From positions 1 through 16,524 of the forward strand of contig JADIIX010000275.1 in assembly GCA_027604505.1 (NCBI GenBank): 16,524 nt of DNA, written 5' to 3'. The notes below the pieces were generated by a model. The model did not search any database. It was not told the origin of the DNA and was given only the letters and a program-made list of their open reading frames with translations. This stretch comes from Gonapodya sp. JEL0774 (lineage: Eukaryota; Monoblepharomycota; Monoblepharidomycetes; Monoblepharidales; Gonapodyaceae). The stretch's first letter is position 1. Each line of letters begins with the position of its first letter. Positions 9,759 to 16,524 of the stretch are shown here, piece after piece. A program made the translations under genes and the position numbers.

Positions 9759-11847
9759 ATGGCTGACTTCGGAGCGACATCCTCTCAATATCAACCCATC
9801 CCTGTGCCTGACGATAGGGAAGAACTTTGCAGTACTGTTCTGAGAAAGCACGGCGAGGATCTCGGTATCCACGAGCTGAAGGAGGAACAAAAACGGGCGA
9901 TCTGGACAGTCGTCAAGTACGGGAAGGACGTCGCCGCGTGGTTGCCAACAGGTTACGGGAAGACGATTATCATGTGGCTCATTGCTCTCATACTTGGAGG
10001 TACGGTACTCATTATCAGCCCCTTGCAGGGATTGATGCGTGAAAAGGTACGTGGTTTGAGACCAAATAACGTCACATGATGTCTCAGCTCATGCACATCG
10101 CCACCCCCGTTAGGTTGAGAAAGCAAATAAGGCGTTCTTATATGCCGTCTCGCTTGCAGACGATCAGGAGAACCGAAAAGAGCTCATTGCTAGGACTGCC
10201 AACGGGAAAGCTCGAATAGGTAGGTTGGCCAGACATGCAGAACAACCCTTGGTGAAATCTCAGGATACATTAACGACCTTAAGTTTACTGTGACTGTAAA
10301 GTACTTGTCACCAGAGACTGCCCTTGGCTCTTACAAGAATGCGGCGATGAAAGCAGACAGGAACAAATACGTTTGTGCAGTCTTTCTTGACGAAGCTCAA
10401 TGCGTCACTGAGAGGTGAGTTCCCTCTCAGACGTGAAATTGTCACTCCATACGTTTACGTTCCCCGTACTTGGACGTGGCTAGGCAGACAGACTTCCGTC
10501 CGGACTATGGCCGAATGACTGAGTTGAGGCTCTGGCTCGCAAGTGGAGGAGATCTTCACGCCATTAGATGGGGAGCGTGTTCTTGTACAGCACCATAGAA
10601 AATGAGGAAGGATGTCGCAGGAGCATTGACGGAATATGGCGGACGTGGAGATTGTGGAAGCAAGCCCGAACATGGAAAATCTCACAGACAAGATCTATAA
10701 TCGAAATGAAGTTGTTGTCAAGGGAAAGAATCGACTGGCAGTGACTCTGGAGCAGGCTGCCGTATCACTTAATAGAGCTATCGAAACGAAATCTGGACAC
10801 GCAACAATCGTGTTTGTCCAGACGTATCATCAATGTGGACGTACATACGAGACACTTCTCAAATTAATTAGTACCCAAGGAGCATCACAAGTATATCCGC
10901 ATGTTTCATGGCTCTATGAGCAAGGAGAAGAAGTCCGAGATAACCACGCAGTGGATGAATGAGACGGAGCCTGCACTGTTTATCATGACGAGTGCGGGAG
11001 GCATGGTAGGACTCAATGTGCTCATTGGGACTTCCGTCACTCACCTGTACTTCTATCTCTCTCCGTTTGCAGGGTTATGAGAGGCGAAATGTCATTTTGA
11101 CGTGCCTTCTCTACCCTCCAAAATCGATGTGCCTTTTGATTCAGGAAGTGGGTAGGTGCGTTAGAGATTTGCAATTGGGAATGAACTGTTGTCATTCTCT
11201 ACGCCACATCCGACTTCAATCAAGATGGACATCTGCCTGGAGTGCGTGAGGTCAAGGAATTTTGTCTCTCTTGTGGGTGCTTACGGGCATGGGTATCGGA
11301 ATTCCTCTGCTTCAGGGAACCTGTTCATCCAAGGCCTGGAGTCTTTTGCTGCAACTGCTGCACACCGGAACCTCCTATCATCGTCCCTCCACCTTCCACA
11401 CCTCAAGTGATCATCAATCCCACGCAGACTCGATCTGCTCAAAGTGTTGCATTTGCAAAACGGCGAGTTGAAGAGGCTCTGTCAAAGCTACGAGAGAAGC
11501 TTATCAATGAAATGGAACCTTGGGAACTGTTGGGGATGGGAATGGCAGGTGCAATTCCAGAGGAACTGGTGGTGGATGCATGCTCACCCAAAGGCAGGGA
11601 GCTGACAAAAGATGCAGCGTCACTTGTCCGGCAAATTGGATATGAGTGGGGGGCAGAAAAGGTGTTTATGGTGCCGCGACCTCATACAGGGCCACAAGGT
11701 GAACCCTCTTGCCATGCCTCTGACGCTCCCTGCTGGGTGGACATCCAACACTCGTGTCACTTGGACAGCCACATGCCCACCTGTTTACTTGACTGCGGCA
11801 GGCATTTCATTCACCAAAACGCATCACCTTATGAGGCCACCAATTAG
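9759..11847 (+). pseudogene. RecQ-like ATP-dependent DNA helicase, disrupted
   Basis: Superfamily 2 helicase of the RecQ type. Exons 9759-10046, 10114-10219, 10264-10414 and 10484 onward splice in phase. Motif I is P-T-G-Y-G-K-T (9950), Ia is I-S-P-L-Q-G-L, and II is D-E-A-Q (10395; usually DEAH or DEAD), followed by D-F-R-P-D-Y. The helicase C half has T-I-V-F-V-Q-T-Y (10805), M-F-H-G-S-M-S-K, T-S-A-G-G-M then G-Y-E-R-R-N-V across intron 11006-11072, and motif VI Q-E-V-G-R-C-V-R-D (11145). A cysteine-rich zinc-binding-like segment follows (11245-11375, with C-C-N-C-C), then a tail ending at TAG 11845. Lesions: in-frame TAG 10596-10598, a shift between 10599 and 10636, a shift near 10870-10890, and a shift at about 11181-11184. 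RecQ-like helicases form expanded, often decayed families in mushrooms. Sequencing error is the alternative explanation for the breaks. Confidence 0.82.
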
Positions 11848-11849
11848 TA

Positions 11850-12121
11850 TTCCAACACGTGGAGCAAGCCAGACTGTAAGAAGGGCATCCATTTATTACT
11901 CAGGCTATGTTCTCATGTAACTTGACTACTCAGGTTCATTGACCAACACAGGGCCAACTAGCGCTTTCATTGTCAAATTGAGCTAGTCACCACGACAAGA
12001 ACACAGAAAGAGGCTTTGAGATCATCCCACCGCGTGGAACAATCAACAAGGGACCAGGTATTGAGGCTATTCCACATGGGGTAATTCCCCATATTATTGG
12101 CCAGAAACGCACCAAGGCAGA
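11850..12121. other. Region without a recognised gene
   Basis: No reading frame of interest or RNA gene is seen. A 12-nt word, CTGTAAGAAGGG, occurs at about 11873 and again at about 12188. Short inverted arms (ATGGGG...CCCCAT, 12076-12092) are present. This is probably the 3' flank of the helicase remnant grading into mobile-element debris. Confidence 0.4.
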
Positions 12122-12154
12122 TGTCAGCACATCGTTTGAATCACATGCTGACAT
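12121..12154. repeat. Inverted repeat, 9-bp arms
   Basis: ATGTCAGCA (12121-12129) and TGCTGACAT (12146-12154) are perfect reverse complements around a 16-nt spacer. The left arm coincides with the 5' edge of a candidate LTR (TGTCAG...). Inverted arms near an LTR edge may be chance or part of U3 regulatory sequence. Confidence 0.6.
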
Positions 12155-12533
12155 ATATACACTGTTGTGCAGTATTGTATCACATCTGTAAGAAGGGTTA
12201 GACAGGTACAGACTCCAAATTTGCTATTTGAAAGCATGCTATCATCTCATGGGACATTGCCTAACGTATACTCATGCACTTGTTGTGGTATTGACACCTT
12301 GCACATGACCACAGGCTACCCATGTATATAAGGCACAACTAGCTACACACAATAAGATCACACTTCACATCATCTCACACTCCATGCCTATCACTAGGCC
12401 ACCATCCCGTCATAGAGGGCTGAGACCAATACATAGTGACAGCCCCTCTACACACTGCAGTAAAGTGAAGAGTAGTATTAAATCTTCTATCCACGTTTAC
12501 TCCCTGTCCAATTCCTCCCACACCTTGTCAACA
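12122..12533 (+). mobile_element. Candidate solo LTR (gypsy-like)
   Basis: The segment begins TGTCAGCACA and ends CTTGTCAACA, so it has TG...CA ends. A TATA box (TGTATATAAGG, 12323-12333) sits in the second half, followed by a pyrimidine/adenine-rich leader, as in U3-R-U5 structure. No second copy is in the window, and the 5-bp flanks (GCAGA and TAATT) do not match, so this is provisional. A minus-strand frame ending at 12497 overlaps its right end; both calls cannot easily be right. Confidence 0.3.
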
Positions 12534-12690
12534 TAATTGTCTTCATTCGCATCACCTCCAGAACCTTGTCTTCTGTCTCCAATGTCACCAGCAGCAACTC
12601 TGACTGACTTTCCCCTACAGGCTCTGTATCATCTGCACCCTTGCGGAGGATTGGATCGAAAGTTTTCTTGAACTTACCGACACCTTTTGC
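12497..12690 (-). pseudogene. Acidic C-terminal protein fragment, unrecognised
   Basis: Two minus-strand frames joined by a shift look protein-like. One reads G-V-G-K-F-K-K-T-F-D-P-I-L-R-K-G-A-D-D (12690-12635). The other ends N-Y-V-D-K-V-W-E-E-L-D-R-E-stop at 12497. The acidic aromatic tail resembles C-termini of transposon-encoded proteins in general, but I assign no family. It may be a downstream part of the zinc-knuckle frame at 12844-13380. Confidence 0.25.
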
Positions 12691-12843
12691 TTGACAATCT
12701 CATGAACCATGTGGGTGCTGCTCAGATCCCATTGTCAATTTCAGACTGTGCTGCTCAGGTTCAGTGGATGTTTTCCCAAATCCGAGGAGCAAAACTCACG
12801 CCAAAATTGCAAGCATGACACATTTTGTACAAGAGTGAATGTT

Positions 12844-13380
12844 TCATTGGAAGATAAAGCCTGAAACTATGTCGTTGGTGATACACAGCTTCCTGCAGCC
12901 ATATAATCCAGCCACCTGACAGTGGAGCAGTCCCTTTTTAGGGGGACAAAGGCCTGAATGCTCCGGCACACCCTGACCCAACCTTGGTGTTGTGGAGTGC
13001 ACCCTATCTAAATCTCTCTTCATGTTTGTGCCAGTGTTGCAGAAATCACCCCAGTATGGCTCTTCAGACCAATGATCCTCAGCAAAGTGGTACATTCCAC
13101 CACATTCCCTGCATTGCATGAAAATCTCCCTCAATTTGCATTCCAAACAATCACTTGCAAGCTCCTTGACACCATCTTCACGACGTGAGTGTTTGCAGAT
13201 CTTCCCACTGCAGCATTGAAACAAATAGTGTCCCTGTCCCTCACAATTGACACAAATCTGCAGCATACTGCAATCAAAGGAAGAATGTCCCAATCCTTCA
13301 CAGTTGTAACACCAAAGAGGACTCAAACAGTCCCTCTCAAATTGGCTGATGCCACCACAACTATTGCCTCCAAAATTCAT
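12844..13380 (-). CDS. Zinc-knuckle (CCHC) protein, probably retroelement Gag or captured CNBP-like
   Basis: A 178-residue minus-strand frame with two perfect C-x2-C-x4-H-x4-C zinc knuckles: C24-C27-H32-C37 (CYNCEGLGHSSFDC) and C43-C46-H51-C56 (CVNCEGQGHYLFQC). A degenerate one lies before them (C8...C18), and a CCHH variant follows (C90-C93-H98-H103). Such knuckles bind single-stranded nucleic acid, in retroelement Gag nucleocapsid or in CNBP/Gis2-type proteins. The start lies about 119 bp beyond a primer-site-like sequence and a 201-bp LTR in the same orientation, the position of gag. There is no capsid-like region before the knuckles, and several tandem knuckles are more CNBP-like than copia-like. 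No protease or integrase follows. The ATG at 13380 is the first in frame, and the frame is open about 12 codons further upstream. Confidence 0.6.
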   Translation of the reverse strand: MNFGGNSCGGISQFERDCLSPLWCYNCEGLGHSSFDCSMLQICVNCEGQGHYLFQCCSGKICKHSRREDGVKELASDCLECKLREIFMQCRECGGMYHFAEDHWSEEPYWGDFCNTGTNMKRDLDRVHSTTPRLGQGVPEHSGLCPPKKGLLHCQVAGLYGCRKLCITNDIVSGFIFQ

Positions 13381-13498
13381 CCTGTGTGACCCTCTGAAAG
13401 AACCAGCTAAACAGCTAAATTCCAGCTAAACGACTCAGATACCACTTATTGTTGCAAATTGTCCAATTCATCCAGATTCTCAAAGTTGAGTCAAAGTT

Positions 13499-13518
13499 GA
13501 GCAGCTGGGCTCATAACC
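13499..13518 (-). other. Primer binding site, half-tRNA initiator-Met type
   Basis: Immediately after the LTR end CCAACA the minus strand reads GGTTATGAGCCCAGC. Its complement (GCTGGGCTCATAACC) is the anticodon arm of initiator tRNA-Met, with the CAT anticodon. Priming from an internally cleaved tRNA-Met half is established for copia-type elements. The same junction (CAACA then GGTTATGAGCC) recurs in the TRIM at 16226-16227. Confidence 0.7.
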
Positions 13519-13719
13519 TGTTGGAACTCCAAACTTGTCTTTTCTTCTTGAAAACACACACTACATGGGGAAATAGGCTGTTTATATGCACTTTGACCTG
13601 CTGTGCCACACAGGCCACAGCGATGACTCATCCAACCACTTCCCCAAATCATCTCTGGAGTCCAAGTGCAGTGTATACAATTTATTGTGTCACCAATGGT
13701 ATATCATCCAAGATTCACA
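13519..13719 (-). mobile_element. LTR of a minus-strand element (201 bp)
   Basis: On the minus strand the segment starts TGTGAATC at 13719 and ends GTTCCAACA at 13519, so it has TG...CA ends and is followed directly by the half-tRNA primer site. A TATAAA-like motif (GCATATAAAC, near 13582-13591) fits a U3 promoter. The 5' edge abuts, within 1-2 nt, the broken end of a TRIM fragment, suggesting insertion into it. No matching partner LTR was seen at lower coordinates, so the element is truncated or its partner has decayed. Confidence 0.55.
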
Positions 13720-13720
13720 G

Positions 13721-13860
13721 TGTTTGACCCTTAAATATGGAGATTTGTCCTGGGTCAGGTAACCCTGAAGCAGAGATGCTGTCTTCAGGGGGAGTGTAAA
13801 GGATAAAGAGAGAATCCAGCACTCTGCCCCCTGTACAGGTTTTGCCACCATAGCTTAACA
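13721..13860 (+). mobile_element. TRIM fragment (3' internal part + LTR)
   Basis: This 140-bp segment is a diverged copy of the right half of the complete TRIM at 15993-16290, but on the opposite strand. It carries the internal 3' part (GTTTGACCC...), the polypurine tract (CTTCAGGGGGAG, 13783-13794) and a 66-bp LTR (13795-13860) starting TGTAAAGG and ending TAACA. The left half, with the other LTR and primer site, is missing; the break falls at the edge of the 201-bp LTR at 13519-13719. Confidence 0.8.
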
Positions 13861-14111
13861 GAGAGCTCACATGTTTCTGATGCTGTTGATCAGAGGGAGA
13901 GTCTGCAGATCCAGAAGTTAAATCATCAGGTCATACAACAGATGATGTAGAAGAGTTAACTGATTTTCAGAGAGGATTTTTTACAACAGAGTCTGGATAT
14001 TCATGCAGATCCATTTTATAATCTCGCTCCCTACATTAATGTTGCAGATAATCATGAATGGGTTTTGTTGCAGACTCAAGACAAAATTCCTACTCTGAAC
14101 CATGATAAAAA
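13861..14111 (+). pseudogene. Probable copia linker/hinge region, decayed
   Basis: This stretch lies between the TRIM fragment and the recognisable reverse transcriptase. The plus strand reads short fragments, including D-I-H-A-D-P-F-Y-N-L-A-P-Y-I and D-N-H-E-W-V-L-L, broken by stops. In copia polyproteins the linker between integrase and RT sits here and is poorly conserved. No integrase motifs are seen, so the element is truncated on the 5' side. Confidence 0.4.
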
Positions 14112-15659
14112 GCAGTAATTTCTGAACATAAAGAATATTGGAATTGAGCGATGCAAAACGACGACCAGCTCAACCATTCTGGTACTTGGACTCTTGTACC
14201 TATTGTGACAGTTCCTAAAGGTCACCCGATATTGATAGGCAAATGGGTCTTTGCAGCAAAGGGCTTAGACAATGACAACATTCATTTTAAAGTGCGTTGG
14301 TGTGCACACGGATTTACTCAGAATCATGGAATTGACTACAACCAAACTTGTGCTGCTACAATGCAGGGCAAGTCGTGGAAGATTCTTGTAGCACTTCTAC
14401 AGTTTGACATTGGAAATGCGTTTATGAATGGGGATTTCATTGAAAATGCATATATGGAACAGCCGCATGGCTTTAGCAAACCTGGCTTTGTTTGCAAACT
14501 TCGAAAATCCTTGTATCGTTTGAGGCAAGCCTCAAATTTTTGGCAGGAACTGTTTATCAAAACATTAAGGGATATGGGTTTCAGACAACTTGCTTGTGAT
14601 AATGCTCTCTTTGTTCGTGCACCAGACAATCCGAATCGCCGTATGGCATGTGGCACTCATGTTGATGATGGCTTAGTGATTGCCCCTACGGACCAACAGA
14701 ATTAGCAGGAAGTTGGAAGGTCTCTGGCAGCACTTTACTTGGCTTCCTTGGATCTCAGAGCTTCTGGTATTTACTGACTCATACCATCACTATGAATCAT
14801 GAGAAGAAGATTACAGCTCTCTTGGAGGAGTTTGGAATGTTTGATTGCTTACCAGTATCCACTCCAACACCGCAGGGCGTTTTGTTCTCTCAAACTGATT
14901 GTCCCAGAACTGCAGCTGAACGCGATGGTGTTGACGCTGAAATATATTGTCATGGTGTTGGTGCTGTCAATTATATTATCCTTACTTGACTGTGCAACAG
15001 CCAATTGTGTTTTAACTGAGGCTCTGGATAATCCTAGTAAGAAGCACTATGATACTTTTATTCACATATTACGTTATTTGAAAGGTACTCTGCATTTTGG
15101 AATTACTTACCCTGGCAAGAATGATCCTCGCCGGAGCCAAACCCGTACCGACCTCCACAGATATTACGATTCTTCTTATGCTTCAGACAAGTTTGATTTG
15201 AAATCCCGACAGGGTTAGGTCTTTATGTTGTCAGGAGGAGCTATTAGCTGGAATTCCAATAAGCAAGAACACCTAACAGATTCGACAACATATGCAGAAT
15301 TTGTCTCTCAGCATCATGCAGTGAAAGAGCTTCTATGGCTCAAGAATGTCTTTATGGAACTTGGACAACCTCTGAAGGATAAGATTGAACTGATAGGAAA
15401 GGGCAAACCAGAAGACTTATTTGGTGACAACAAAGGCGCAACATCTTTGGCACACAATCAGAAGAGACATAATATGACCAAGCACTTCGAGATTAAATAT
15501 TTCTTTGTTTGTGAAGAGATCAAGAAAAAGACTATTCAATTGCTTTACATTCCTACAAGTCAAAATACTGCTGATCTCTTTACTAAGTCCTTGCCAAAGG
15601 AGTTATTGGAGAAGCACCGAGCTGCTATGGGAATGACTGATATTAGCAATGGATCATGA
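14112..15659 (+). pseudogene. Ty1/copia pol remnant: reverse transcriptase and RNase H
   Basis: The frame opens E-H-K-E-Y-W-N-(TGA)-A-M-Q, the copia E-x-x-W-x-x-A-M start, with a nonsense TGA at 14145-14147. Then follow T-W-T-L-V-P, K-W-V-F, G-F-T-Q-N-H-G-I-D-Y, F-D-I-G-N-A-F-M-N-G-D, Y-M-E-Q-P, L-Y-R-L-R-Q-A-S and H-V-D-D-G-L (catalytic DD kept), ending at TAG 14703. About ten residues are missing before F-D-I. After a gap it resumes at 14792 (L-L-E-E-F-G-M), shifts frame near 14985, and continues L-R-Y-L-K-G-T-L. TAG at 15216-15218 interrupts Q-G-(Y)-V-F. RNase H follows: A-I-S-W-N-S-N-K-Q, T-Y-A-E-F, G-D-N-K-G-A, T-K-H-F-E-I-K-Y, A-D-L-F-T-K. It is inactive as it stands. The polypurine tract begins 11 bp downstream. 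Confidence 0.93.
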
Positions 15660-15670
15660 GGTTCATGATC

Positions 15671-15678
15671 AGGGGGAG
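15671..15678 (+). other. Copia polypurine tract
   Basis: AGGGGGAG directly precedes the LTR start TGTTGG and lies 11 bp after the end of the RNase H frame, the expected position for the plus-strand primer. The word CAGGGGGAGTGT spanning tract and LTR start also occurs at the TRIM fragment (13786-13797). Confidence 0.8.
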
Positions 15679-15778
15679 TGTTGGATATACATGGTGTTGT
15701 GTGTACTATATATTTGTATGATAGACTGCGGCACATAGATGAGGGCGCTGGTGTGTGATATACTGAGTTGCACAGACA
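15679..15778 (+). mobile_element. Copia 3' LTR (start secure, end tentative)
   Basis: The LTR begins TGTTGGATATACATGG right after the polypurine tract. A TATA-like ACTATATATTTG lies 30-40 bp in. I place the end at ...GCACAGACA (15778) because the sequence beyond reads as a minus-strand frame belonging to the interrupted protein at 15779-16524. No 5' LTR copy is found upstream, in keeping with 5' truncation. The end point could be wrong by tens of bases. Confidence 0.55.
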
Positions 15779-15992
15779 AGGGCATCCACTAAACTTGACA
15801 GTACTTTCCACAATATCCAGGTTGGCCTTAGAAGAACCATCAATTTTCTCTGCATCACTCCCCCTGGCACCATTGCCATCTTCAACACTTCTTTCCTTAG
15901 CATTAATAAACTCTGGAGGATTGAAGGCTGGGTCAGCCAATTCGTCTGGTGTGTCAGAACTGCCTTGAGCTACAGATCCCAACTTAGAAGGT

Positions 15993-16057
15993 TGTTGAGC
16001 TATGGTGGCAAAACCTGTACAGGGGCATAGTGCTGGATTCTCTCTTTATCCTTAAAA
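15993..16057 (-). repeat. TRIM 3' LTR
   Basis: A 65-bp direct repeat partner of 16227-16290. They share the inner block reading CCCCTGTACAGGTTTTGC and the end GCTCAACA. The 5' end is TTTTAAGG instead of TGTTAAGG, a loss of the canonical TG. Confidence 0.9.
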
Positions 16058-16069
16058 CTCCCCCTGAAG
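16058..16069 (-). other. TRIM polypurine tract
   Basis: CTTCAGGGGGAG directly before the 3' LTR on the minus strand. It matches the tract of the partial TRIM copy and shares CAGGGGGAG with the copia element. Confidence 0.75.
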
Positions 16070-16206
16070 ACAGCATCTCTGCTCCAGGGTTGCCTGACCC
16101 AGGACACATCTCCACTTTGAAGGGTCAAACTCTCATAGTTTTGCATGCCACCTACCACATTGCAAAATTTCCCCCCACTGGGGTTCAAACATGTGACCTC
16201 TCTGTC

Positions 16207-16226
16207 AGCAGTCCAGGCTCATAACC
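16207..16226 (-). other. TRIM primer binding site, half-tRNA-Met-like
   Basis: Directly follows the 5' LTR. GGTTATGAGCC is complementary to the CAT-anticodon arm of initiator tRNA-Met; the match weakens after about 11 nt. It is the same type of site as at 13499-13518. Confidence 0.65.
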
Positions 16227-16290
16227 TGTTGAGCTATGGTGGCAAAACCTGTACAGGGGCAGAGTGTGGATTCTCTTTATATCCTTAACA
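16227..16290 (-). repeat. TRIM 5' LTR
   Basis: A 64-bp LTR starting TGTTAAGG and ending CTCAACA on the minus strand. It includes a TATAAAGAG-like motif near its start and is near-identical to 15993-16057. Confidence 0.9.
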
Positions 16291-16524
16291 AGGGTCCACC
16301 TACTGATCTGGAGTTTGTTTTCGTCTTTACAGGTGCCTTTGCCTTCCCCTTAGAGACCTCTGCAGGTGTTGAGCTGGATTTTGTGTTCCCACCACCATGT
16401 GAAGCTGGCTTAAATGTCACAGATTTTTGTTTACCAGAGCTAGCAGATTTAGCAGGACCAGAGGTTGTTGCTGGAGTAGTGGAGCTAACAGGTCTTGGAA
16501 TCCTAGACCTCAACACTCTGTCAA

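Larger units (their letters stand above)
15993..16290 (-). mobile_element. Complete TRIM (miniature LTR retrotransposon), 298 bp
   Basis: In minus-strand order: LTR 16290-16227 (64 bp), primer site 16226-16207 (GGTTATGAGCC...), about 137 bp of non-coding internal sequence, polypurine tract 16069-16058 (CTTCAGGGGGAG), and LTR 16057-15993 (65 bp). The two LTRs are near-identical, with roughly five differences including the first TG, which is TT in the 3' copy. The flanks ACCCT (16291-16295) and ACCTT (15988-15992) look like a one-mismatch 5-bp target duplication. It carries no coding capacity, so it must use proteins supplied by another element. A diverged partial copy is at 13721-13860. Confidence 0.88.
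15779..16524 (-). pseudogene. Low-complexity protein interrupted by a TRIM, partial
   Basis: The frame enters from the window edge and reads a Ser/Thr/Pro/Lys-rich segment (R-S-R-I-P-R-P-V, ...K-G-K-A-K-A-P-V-K-T-K-T) down to 16291, where the 298-bp TRIM begins. Beyond the TRIM, removing the element and one 5-bp flank copy resumes the same frame: S-V-G-G-P then S-K-L-G-S-V-A-Q-G, with acidic stretches (D-T-P-D-E-L-A-D; E-K-I-D). It then runs into the copia LTR at 15778. The composition suggests an intrinsically disordered region, and no family is recognised. It could be the linker of another retroelement polyprotein rather than a host gene. Confidence 0.5.

Noticed and set aside
12386-12538. 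Plus-strand 50-codon frame (M-P-I-T-R-P-P...) downstream of a TATA box
   Set aside because: Lies in the R/U5-like part of a candidate LTR, has no family, and is short.
13431-13445. Alternative primer site (TGGTATCTGAGTC, like the plant copia site) on minus
   Set aside because: It is not directly after a clear LTR end, and the plant-type tRNA-Met 3' end is not expected in fungi; the half-tRNA site at 13499-13518 abuts the LTR and recurs in the TRIM.
13189-13727. Plus-strand frames of 66 and 92 codons
   Set aside because: Opposite the zinc-knuckle frame and the LTR; no coding features.
15560-15778. Minus-strand continuation of the 15779-15982 frame through the copia LTR
   Set aside because: It reads through LTR and antisense RNase H sequence, so the continuation is fortuitous.
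16174-16245. tRNA-derived SINE or tRNA-like gene (A-box-like TAGCTCAACAGG, B-box-like GTTTGAACCCC)
   Set aside because: The A-box-like word straddles the TRIM LTR/primer-site junction, the anticodon stem does not pair, and the direct terminal repeats explain the segment as an LTR element.
1-16524. CRISPR arrays, rRNA, true tRNA genes, bacterial operon signals
   Set aside because: None seen; the genome is eukaryotic and no such structures appear on either strand.

Overview
This window is from a filamentous fungus, most likely a basidiomycete (Agaricomycete type). Four things point there: genes split by many short introns (mostly 44-75 nt) with GT...AG ends and CTNAC-like branch points; two fungal mitoribosomal proteins, one of them (mL60) fungus-type; a Sec8 exocyst gene of about 25 exons; and decayed Ty1/copia and Ty3/gypsy elements plus a RecQ-like helicase of the kind often found in multiple copies in mushroom genomes. 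No species can be named from sequence alone.

Layout. 1-1500: degenerate retroelement debris, with a plus-strand RNase H-connection-like fragment, a minus-strand retropepsin-like fragment and two perfect palindromes. 1510-3350: mostly unassigned, with an unresolved minus-strand candidate gene at 2560-2940. 3352-9524: a compact block of ordinary genes. This holds mitochondrial ribosomal protein bS18m (+), then mL60 (-), convergent with 19 bp between their stop codons, then SEC8 (-) filling 4909-9524. 9759-11847 (+): a RecQ-like ATP-dependent helicase with recognisable motifs, broken by one nonsense codon and three frameshifts. 11850-13720: a candidate LTR, a minus-strand zinc-knuckle reading frame, and a 201-bp LTR followed by a half-tRNA(Met-i)-type primer site. 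13721-15778: a fragment of a miniature LTR element (TRIM), then a degenerate copia pol (RT + RNase H) with its polypurine tract and the start of its 3' LTR. 15779-16524: a minus-strand low-complexity reading frame interrupted by a complete 298-bp TRIM.

How the parts relate. The left-centre is housekeeping DNA: mitochondrial translation and polarised exocytosis. The right third is a nest of LTR retroelements. The TRIM copies and the autonomous copia element share the same polypurine-tract/LTR-start sequence. The TRIM and the neighbouring 201-bp LTR share the same LTR-end/primer-site junction. This suggests, but does not prove, that copia machinery mobilised the small elements.

Main limits. 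Exon boundaries were inferred by eye from splice consensus, reading phase and family similarity. The first exons of bS18m and the SEC8 interval at about 8124-8474 are not resolved.
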